11,229 nucleotides of DNA, taken from an uncultured Eubacterium sp. Lineage in GTDB: Bacteria > Bacillota_A > Clostridia > Lachnospirales > Lachnospiraceae. Both the position numbers and the translations under genes were made by a program. The notes beneath the pieces were generated by a model. That model had not been told where the DNA came from. It did no database searches and was given only the letters and a program-made list of their open reading frames with translations. Shown here in pieces: positions 5,089-11,229 of this stretch. The stretch is from assembly GCA_948560485.1 (NCBI GenBank), contig CAOXUF010000011.1, positions 1 through 11,229 of the forward strand, in the 5' to 3' direction. How positions within the stretch are numbered: the first letter of the stretch is position 1; every line of letters starts with the position of its first letter.

Positions 5089-6561
5089 TCAAAACTTCCT
5101 AACACAATTTAAAAGCTTTGAAAATATATCACATGTATAGCGTTCTTTTAATAATAGCAACATAATTCCATATATTACAAAATAAACAAATGCATAAATC
5201 CCTAGATTTATCAACGCATTAATTTCTTTTTCAAATAATGGGATATGTACCAAGTTTTGAAGTATTACTGTAATTATACAGCATCCTAATGTAGCTATTA
5301 TAATCTTTACAATAGATTTTGCCTGAATATTTTTTCCAATATAGTTCCATGTGTACTTTAATTGAATAGCCATTTGTGTACACTCGGCTATCAAAGTTGA
5401 CACAGCAGCCCCAACAGCTCCAAATTTCGGTATTAAAAGTATATTAAGGAGTAAATCAATAAATGCTCCAGTCATAACAGCAATCATAAACTGCGAATCT
5501 TTTCCTAAAGGAATCAAAACCTGATTTCCTGTGATGTTTGAAAAACTTGAGATAAGCAGTATAGGCATAATTATCTTCATGCATAATGCAGCATCCAAAA
5601 ATTCAGTACCTCCCAACAATAATATACTTTCATTTGTCTCTAGAATAAAGAAGGCCGTTAAAGGAACTGCGATCATAGGAATAACTGTTGTTGATTTTTT
5701 TAATATTCTGTTAAAACAATCAGTTTCATTTATACTAAGATAGTATGATAATCGGGGCAATAACACTGCACTAAGAGCATTTACACTTGAAAGCAGAAGA
5801 CCTTTTACTTTTACGGATACTGTATATAGTCCAACCTCTCGGTCTCCGCTTATAAACCCCAACATAACAGTATCTAAATTGGTATATATATTTACAGCAA
5901 AGATTGAAGCAAATAAAATCATCATTGGTTTAAAATGCTTTTTCAGCTCAAGTTTCCCTATATTCTTCAGGGATATAAATTTTTTCGAATACCATAGATT
6001 TAAAATATATGATCCAGATATTGAAAATGCGCTAATAAAAGCATATATTAAATAGTCTGCTTTTTCATTAACAAATAAAAAAATTAAAATTAATGAAATA
6101 ATTTTAAAAATAATAGAACGTTTTGTTATATACGAGTATTGTTCTAGGCCTGAATAAAGCCAGTTCAAGCCTAAGACAGAGGAAAAAACTAAGGCAATAT
6201 TTATAAAAAGTAAAACCTTTTCAGAGGCAAACTTATCAACTATCGGTATAGACAAAAGCAAAGCTACAATAACAATAGCCGTAGAAATCATGTTAATACA
6301 AAAAAGTTCAACTGTAACCTTTGACAATTCCTTTTTATCTTCTCTTACCTTTGCAGTTGCTCTAATACCATAAGTAGATATCCCCAATGATGCTAACATA
6401 ATAGCATAATTAGCTACCGCCGTAAAAAACGAAACTTTACCTAAGCCATCAGCTGATAGAATCCTGGATACATACGGAAAAGTAACTAAAGGAAAGACTA
6501 TATTTGACACTGTATAAAGGATATTTAGTGAGGCATTCATTTTGATTGAATTGATTTTCAT
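5089..6561 (-). CDS. wzx: Wzx-type oligosaccharide flippase
   Basis: 490 residues, almost entirely hydrophobic helices (12-14 predicted by eye), as in the polysaccharide-specific transporters of the MOP superfamily. The N-terminus NASLNILYTVSNIVFPLVTFPYVSRIL...GLGKVSF and the middle segment TNLDTVMLGFISGDREVGLYTVSVKV are typical Wzx/RfbX sequence. It would turn undecaprenyl-diphosphate-linked repeat units from the inner to the outer face of the membrane. The ATG has an AAGGT ribosome binding site 8 nt upstream, and the gene begins 6 nt after the HAD gene's stop, so it is cotranscribed. It is the last gene of the right-hand operon. Substrate specificity cannot be read from sequence. Confidence 0.92.
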   Translation of the reverse strand: MKINSIKMNASLNILYTVSNIVFPLVTFPYVSRILSADGLGKVSFFTAVANYAIMLASLGISTYGIRATAKVREDKKELSKVTVELFCINMISTAIVIVALLLSIPIVDKFASEKVLLFINIALVFSSVLGLNWLYSGLEQYSYITKRSIIFKIISLILIFLFVNEKADYLIYAFISAFSISGSYILNLWYSKKFISLKNIGKLELKKHFKPMMILFASIFAVNIYTNLDTVMLGFISGDREVGLYTVSVKVKGLLLSSVNALSAVLLPRLSYYLSINETDCFNRILKKSTTVIPMIAVPLTAFFILETNESILLLGGTEFLDAALCMKIIMPILLISSFSNITGNQVLIPLGKDSQFMIAVMTGAFIDLLLNILLIPKFGAVGAAVSTLIAECTQMAIQLKYTWNYIGKNIQAKSIVKIIIATLGCCIITVILQNLVHIPLFEKEINALINLGIYAFVYFVIYGIMLLLLKERYTCDIFSKLLNCVRKF

Positions 6562-6567
6562 ATTTCT

Positions 6568-8457
6568 TTACCTTATTATCATCAACTTTTTTATAAAATA
6601 AACGAAATGACAATACATATTTGCAAATGGATATAGGAAATATAGGTGAAACTTATTCAAAATTCTATAAGAATATTCGACATAAAAATAATCCTTCTTC
6701 ATAATCTTGTCCCGTATATAAGATCCTTCTGCCTTAAGCTTTGTGCCAGAAATATTTCCAAAGTTTTCCTTAGCCTTTTTCCTAAATTCTAAATATATTT
6801 TGTCATGCTTTGGTCTGAAAATACATTGAGTTCTCAAATAACTTTTTGCGATTGTTTGGCTAATGGATTCTGATGATATCTTACTTTTAAAAAACTCTTG
6901 GCATAACATTTTAAAAGATGAATTCATTGCTCTCTGCCAATCATTAATAAATTGATAAATTTCAATATCTTCATATTTATTTGATATATTTGGCTCCGCC
7001 ATGTTATTTTTTTGCACATAGCATATTGTTGGTCCATGATCTGCGGCAAATACTTTTTCTAAGTCTACATAATTATTTGAATATATATTGTAAAAATTTG
7101 AATTGCTACTCTCTTCAAACATTAAGCCCTTTTTTGAATTAGTGCTTGTAGAAATACATTTAAATAATCCAAAATAAAAACCTGCTATCTTTGTTTCTCT
7201 GTCATAAATCTCATATATATTATCTTGAATCGTTCCTTTCCAACCAATATCAACCAAAAAAATTGTTTCATTATTTCCATTGTTTAATTGTTTAAGATAC
7301 TTTTTAATTAATATTCTTTGTGACTTTCTTTTTTTGTTATACAAGTCTACAAGCAAATCGTATTGAGCCATTTGACTCAAGTTTTGTTTAGAAACAATAC
7401 TATTTATATCTACACCAGCTTTATGCAAATCATCTATTTCTGAATTTTCAAATCCGATCGATTTCAAAAAATCCTTTACAATAAGCTCGTGATATTGCCT
7501 AAAAATACGCTCAAATTTCTCATCTTTAAAATCCTTTAATGATGGCAATAGTGTAGACCTTCTTGAAACATATAGGTATTTCGTTAAAATTAAATTGTGA
7601 GGATATAAAGTGTTTTGGTATATGTCAAACATTTCTTTTAGATTTTGCCCTTCCCTCGAGCAGAACAATAAGACGCTAATATCATTTTTTTTGGCTTCTA
7701 CATAAAGTCTTTCACAAAATAAATACAATGCAGCACTATATCCTGAAAAAATATTATTTTGAGTAGTTTTTGTTAATTGCATAACAATTTTTTTCAGAGG
7801 CGCTCTTTTGTTTATTGTTAATTTAGAATCATAGGGGACTAGAATTGTTTTTATTCCAAGTGTTCGAGGAATTCTATCATCAGATTCTCGATTATCTCCT
7901 ATCATGGTAAAATCATTGGCTGATATAGGATAGCGATTTAAAATATATTTATAGAGATTCCCTGTTGATTTACGCTTCCCTATTTCGCAAGATACAAAAA
8001 TATTGTTCACGTAATCTAAAATTCCAAAATGATGAAATATGTACTCAAAAAATTTCTTTGGCAAATAAAAATCCGTTACTACTATTATGTAATTGCCTTG
8101 TGCATACTTTTCTTTTAAAAGAGATACATTGTCATTATCTAAAAATAAATGATCCATTTCTATATTTTGTTCAATATTATATGAAAGATCAATAAATTCT
8201 TTTTTAGAAATAGGGAGAGAATTATTCTCGGCACAAATCTTTTCATAAATTGTCCCAAGTAGTTTGTTATAAGTAATATCCTCACGTACTTTTTTTAGTG
8301 TTTTTTCTGCCTCCTTTCTGATATCATATAAATTTTCTCCTAAAATTGCAAACTTTAAGCAGGCGCTAATTTCCCTGGCCCAGGAGAATAAAACAACTTC
8401 CGGATGACAGTCCCTGTGAAGCAATGTATCAAAACAATCAAAGGCTATTATGTCCAT
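6568..8457 (-). CDS. Two-domain HAD protein of capsule loci (COG5610-like)
   Basis: About 629 residues. The N-terminal HAD domain (about 1-215) is complete: motif I DCFDT (D7 and D10), motif II threonine in VVTDFY (T128), a lysine-rich motif III around GKRKSTGNLYK (about 160-170) and motif IV GDNRESDD (about 187-194). The remaining 400 residues form a second, uncharacterised domain with the hallmarks LLFCSREGQNLKEM (about 263-276), YLYVSRRSTLLP and FLVDIGWKGTIQDN (about 400-413). These recur in 'predicted HAD hydrolase' proteins of polysaccharide gene clusters. I chose the ATG at 8455-8457 because GAGGT lies 8 nt before it. The alternative ATG at 8472 lacks a ribosome binding site and would overlap the Wzy gene. 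Probable phosphatase, but substrate and the second domain's role are unknown. It may modify or transfer a phosphorylated sugar group. Confidence 0.85.
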   Translation of the reverse strand: MDIIAFDCFDTLLHRDCHPEVVLFSWAREISACLKFAILGENLYDIRKEAEKTLKKVREDITYNKLLGTIYEKICAENNSLPISKKEFIDLSYNIEQNIEMDHLFLDNDNVSLLKEKYAQGNYIIVVTDFYLPKKFFEYIFHHFGILDYVNNIFVSCEIGKRKSTGNLYKYILNRYPISANDFTMIGDNRESDDRIPRTLGIKTILVPYDSKLTINKRAPLKKIVMQLTKTTQNNIFSGYSAALYLFCERLYVEAKKNDISVLLFCSREGQNLKEMFDIYQNTLYPHNLILTKYLYVSRRSTLLPSLKDFKDEKFERIFRQYHELIVKDFLKSIGFENSEIDDLHKAGVDINSIVSKQNLSQMAQYDLLVDLYNKKRKSQRILIKKYLKQLNNGNNETIFLVDIGWKGTIQDNIYEIYDRETKIAGFYFGLFKCISTSTNSKKGLMFEESSNSNFYNIYSNNYVDLEKVFAADHGPTICYVQKNNMAEPNISNKYEDIEIYQFINDWQRAMNSSFKMLCQEFFKSKISSESISQTIAKSYLRTQCIFRPKHDKIYLEFRKKAKENFGNISGTKLKAEGSYIRDKIMKKDYFYVEYSYRILNKFHLYFLYPFANMYCHFVYFIKKLMIIR

Positions 8458-8458
8458 A

Positions 8459-9823
8459 TTAGCATACCTCATTTCTAAGCGTTTGCTTATTTAATTTATC
8501 TGTATCAATTAAAAGTATTTTGAAAATATATAAATAAATAAAGGCCTTTATCTGTGTCCATGAAAGGACCTGCGAATAAAACCAATCTGCATAAAACATT
8601 AATGCAACTGAGTGAACTATCATAGCATATATTATTATTCTAAATTCAACTAAACTAGGTTTAAATACATGCGTTTTAAAAAATCTCACTTTTTTGTTGC
8701 ATTTGATAGAACGGTAGAAAATAGCAAACACCCCTCCTTGAATTATGGAAAGCAAAGATACTCCTATCCCGCCAAAATCTGCATAAAACATCCGAAAAGC
8801 GGTGTATACATTCCCCATACCGTATCCTGCTATACTCCTAAACTCCAAGGTGTAGTCATAATTATATTCGGGTATATGTGTTAATTTCCCTAAGAAATTA
8901 TATATACCCCAAAAAGTTTCTTTCCCAAATAAAGGGCTTTTATCAACGGGATTTCTTAAATAGTCATTAAAATTAAGTGTTCCTGTCCCCAAATAATGTG
9001 ATATATATTCAATTAAGCCTGCTTCATTCTGGCGTCCCACAAATGATCTCAAAAAGCTAAATAAAAGAACAACTATAACGGCTATCCCTAAATATCGACT
9101 AAGCATTCTTAATCTTCTTTTATGAGACAGAGTTCCGGTACGAAATTTCAAGAAATAATATATAGTGACTGCAGCAAACGGAAGGCGTATTAAATCTAAT
9201 CTTGATGCTCCCATAAGCGTAGACAGTAATCCTATAGAAATTGCAATGATTAGGTTTATATTCCACTTTTTAGTAATTAAAAAATTATTAATGAGTATAT
9301 AAACGAATAAATATATTAGTGAATTTATTATAAATTTTAAATCAATAATTATTTGTGGAATATTGATATTTTCTTCAATTAGATTTCCGTATGCAACAAT
9401 ATAACGATACTTGGCCATTGTATTTACCCAGGTTGATCCACCCATCAAATTTTGCATATAGTAAGCGAATAAGGCCAAAACTATAATTGAGACAACGTCA
9501 AACATAATAATCTTCTTATTGCTAATATTAATATATTTTAATTTTTCATAGGCATTAATTTTTGTATGTATAGTAGCTTCCAAAATAAAATAACCTACAA
9601 GGAAAGAAAAAATCCCTAATAAAATATAAAAGGTTGTATATTTTGTAATAGTAATATCCCATACTCCACGCATCATTAATGTAGAAAATACACTTAAAGT
9701 AAAAAAAGCACATAGTAAGAATGGTGGCGCCATATAATCACCATTATAAAGATAATATGTTGACAATAAAAAAATTAAAATTACCATTATTAATATATAT
9801 ATCATGAGCATGTTCACCATCAC
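8459..9823 (-). CDS. wzy: Wzy-type oligosaccharide repeat-unit polymerase
   Basis: 454 residues with about ten or more membrane helices and a large extracytoplasmic loop (about 270-345). That loop contains YLGTGTLNFNDYL, a FGKETFWGIYN segment, and GMGNVYTAFRMFYADFGGIG, the pattern of O-antigen/oligosaccharide repeat-unit polymerases. A conserved arginine cluster, GASRLDLIRLP, lies on a cytoplasmic or mid loop. It would join flipped repeat units into the long polymer outside the membrane. The GTG at 9821-9823 directly follows the previous gene's stop. An ATG follows at once (9818-9820) and another lies at 9809-9811, so the exact start is open. The gene is followed within one base by the HAD start. 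Position between two glycosyltransferases and Wzx strongly supports the call. Confidence 0.88.
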   Translation of the reverse strand: MMVNMLMIYILIMVILIFLLSTYYLYNGDYMAPPFLLCAFFTLSVFSTLMMRGVWDITITKYTTFYILLGIFSFLVGYFILEATIHTKINAYEKLKYINISNKKIIMFDVVSIIVLALFAYYMQNLMGGSTWVNTMAKYRYIVAYGNLIEENINIPQIIIDLKFIINSLIYLFVYILINNFLITKKWNINLIIAISIGLLSTLMGASRLDLIRLPFAAVTIYYFLKFRTGTLSHKRRLRMLSRYLGIAVIVVLLFSFLRSFVGRQNEAGLIEYISHYLGTGTLNFNDYLRNPVDKSPLFGKETFWGIYNFLGKLTHIPEYNYDYTLEFRSIAGYGMGNVYTAFRMFYADFGGIGVSLLSIIQGGVFAIFYRSIKCNKKVRFFKTHVFKPSLVEFRIIIYAMIVHSVALMFYADWFYSQVLSWTQIKAFIYLYIFKILLIDTDKLNKQTLRNEVC

Positions 9824-10711
9824 TTAATTCTTTTTAAATCTATTAGCCCATCCTTTTTCGGTATATCCATCTATTATTTTCTGATCGATGTCTATATATG
9901 GGCTTTTTATAAAATTTTCTATGTTATCTATTGAATCTTTTCCTAAAATAAAGACATTATTTTTATTGTAAAAATTATATTCATAGATATTCTTATTATT
10001 TGTAATCAATTTCTTTTTATAAAATAAAGCTTCTAGCGGTCTTAGCGTAATTCCCTCTTGCCAACTTGCCTGTATATCTATGAGTACTTTGGATTTTGAA
10101 ATATTTTCTAAAACCAGGTTATAAGTCATATATTCTGAATTATAATTAACAATGCAAAACTTTGTCTTAAGCCCTCTTTTCTTTAATTCATGTTCTAGAT
10201 TTAGTAAAGCATCTAAGCGTCCTTTATCTTTCCCAATAAAAAAAGCATCATATTCTGTTTCTCTTTCAATATATATGCTACTTGGTATGTAAAACTGGGG
10301 ATTATAATTCATTTCGTAAAGTAAACTGTCCTTTTTGTCAAATGTCCATAGTTCACATTTCTCTCTATCAATGCCATTTGGATTAACTGAGGAGTAGACT
10401 GAATTTCTATACCAAACAATAACCCTTTTATTGGGGTTCCTTTTCTTTATATACCTAACAACATTAAATGTATTTCCAGCATCGCCTAATATTATTATCT
10501 GAAACTGTTGGATATATTTTACCCATTCAGCAAACCATATTTTCTTAAATGGCAAAAACGAAGAAAGATGGAATTTGCGGAGTACTCGGAGAAAATATGG
10601 TGCTTTTTCTGACTTTAACATTTTGGAAAACTTTAGTCCTTCATCTTGATAATTTTCTAAATGATATTGTTCATATAAATCATCAATTAGTACCAATGCT
10701 TTATCTGTCAT
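9824..10711 (-). CDS. GT-B fold glycosyltransferase; start uncertain (alternative 10837)
   Basis: 295 residues from the chosen start. The C-terminal half reads like a GT4-type retaining glycosyltransferase: DAFFIGKDKGRLDALLNLEHEL opens the nucleotide-sugar-binding domain, and EGITLRPLE is an EX7E motif that contacts the donor, followed by KKLITNN. It would add one sugar to the lipid-linked repeat unit at the cytoplasmic face. The ATG at 10709-10711 has AGGGAG about 10 nt upstream and leaves 41 nt after the previous gene. The frame extends to an ATG at 10837, which would overlap the GT2 gene by 85 nt. Within that extension VRKCIILTGRKRN looks like a genuine first beta-strand, so the annotated start may be too short. 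The stop touches the Wzy start. Donor and acceptor sugars are unknown. Confidence 0.75.
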   Translation of the reverse strand: MTDKALVLIDDLYEQYHLENYQDEGLKFSKMLKSEKAPYFLRVLRKFHLSSFLPFKKIWFAEWVKYIQQFQIIILGDAGNTFNVVRYIKKRNPNKRVIVWYRNSVYSSVNPNGIDREKCELWTFDKKDSLLYEMNYNPQFYIPSSIYIERETEYDAFFIGKDKGRLDALLNLEHELKKRGLKTKFCIVNYNSEYMTYNLVLENISKSKVLIDIQASWQEGITLRPLEALFYKKKLITNNKNIYEYNFYNKNNVFILGKDSIDNIENFIKSPYIDIDQKIIDGYTEKGWANRFKKN

Positions 10712-10752
10712 ATTGCGTTTTCTCCCTGTTAAAATAATGCACTTTCTAACGT

Positions 10753-11229
10753 TTAATTCATTGCCCCCTTTTGTCCAAATTTTCTTCCAATTTGATAGGA
10801 GCAATGCATTCCAAGCAGTGATATCCATGAGGCGCACTTATTTTTTTTACGAATATATTTTGAAGTATCTGACATTACAGTTTTTTGAACCGTTTTTAGT
10901 TTTTTCCATATACGCTTCTTTTCTTTTTCGTTCCCGTGGGGAATTTGAAGAAATACAGAGTATAGCATAGCATAAACTCTTGAACATGCTGCTTTATTTA
11001 GCCCAAGCTCATTTAGATTCTCATCTTGTACTAATTGATCAAATATTGATAATGCAATTAGTTTCTTCTCATTGAACTTTTGGCGGATAATACTGTCTCT
11101 TCTTTTTCTATAAGCATATAAATCCCCATAAATAATAGCTGAATTAGATGCTTCTAGAAATAGTTTATATGTCGTTGCTACATCCTCATAAAGATATCCA
11201 TATGGAAATCTAATCTTATCGAAGAGTTT
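10753..11229 (-). CDS. GT2-family glycosyltransferase, C-terminal part (cut by right window edge)
   Basis: The frame is open from the right edge (5' end outside the window) to TAA at 10753-10755, giving about 158 residues. It begins KIRFPYGYLYEDVATTYKLFLEA, whose 'FP.G...ED' is the conserved acceptor-side segment of GT-A, GT2-type glycosyltransferases, with the ED pair providing the catalytic base. AYRKRRDSIIRQ is also typical. The tail is basic and partly amphipathic, compatible with attachment to the inner membrane face. The DxD motif and nucleotide-binding N-terminus are not visible. It is the most upstream gene of the right-hand operon seen here. It ends in ATGAATTAA just before the next gene, preceded by AAAAGGGGG. 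Confidence 0.82.
   Translation of the reverse strand, partial: KLFDKIRFPYGYLYEDVATTYKLFLEASNSAIIYGDLYAYRKRRDSIIRQKFNEKKLIALSIFDQLVQDENLNELGLNKAACSRVYAMLYSVFLQIPHGNEKEKKRIWKKLKTVQKTVMSDTSKYIRKKNKCASWISLLGMHCSYQIGRKFGQKGAMN

Noticed and set aside
1..11229. CRISPR arrays, tRNA or rRNA genes, plasmid origin
   Set aside because: No regularly spaced repeats, cloverleaf-like sequence, rRNA-like stretch or iteron cluster was seen on reading both strands.

Overview
The window looks like part of a surface-polysaccharide (capsule/exopolysaccharide) locus from a low-GC Gram-positive gut-type bacterium, most likely a member of Clostridia/Lachnospiraceae. This placement is inferred from the AT-rich coding style, the GGAGG-type ribosome binding sites, and a Wzx/Wzy gene set next to IS66-type debris. 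No marker gene is present to fix the species.

Left arm (1-1368, + strand): the 3' end of a HAD-type phosphatase runs directly into an extended-SDR NAD-dependent epimerase/dehydratase. The epimerase's Rossmann motif lies upstream of every ordinary start codon in its frame. A six-A run sits exactly at the junction, so the two may be a single HAD-epimerase polypeptide split by one base, or made by frameshifting.

Middle (1369-3421): a gene graveyard. It holds a doubly deleted IS66 transposase remnant (- strand). Abutting it is the C-terminal part of a second NAD-dependent epimerase (+ strand). Next comes a compact locus that I read as a type I toxin-antitoxin module. It has a 27-residue hydrophobic peptide gene on the - strand and a convergent short RNA on the + strand that starts from a good promoter and ends at a strong hairpin/T-run. 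Repeats at both ends make the two RNAs complementary at their 5' and 3' ends, the layout known from par of pAD1 (Fst). About 700 nt of weak or decayed coding sequence follows.

3422-4762 (- strand): an intact AlbA_2 (Schlafen-type) plus GHKL-ATPase-like plus winged-helix protein with its own promoter. A perfect 14-bp palindrome lies just upstream.

Right arm (5089-11229, - strand, transcribed right to left): a tight operon of a GT2 glycosyltransferase (cut by the window edge), a GT-B glycosyltransferase, Wzy polymerase, a large two-domain HAD protein of the COG5610 type, and Wzx flippase. Together they would build a lipid-linked repeat unit on the inner face of the membrane (glycosyltransferases), flip it (Wzx) and polymerise it outside (Wzy). 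The HAD protein's role is unknown, but the type is typical of such loci.
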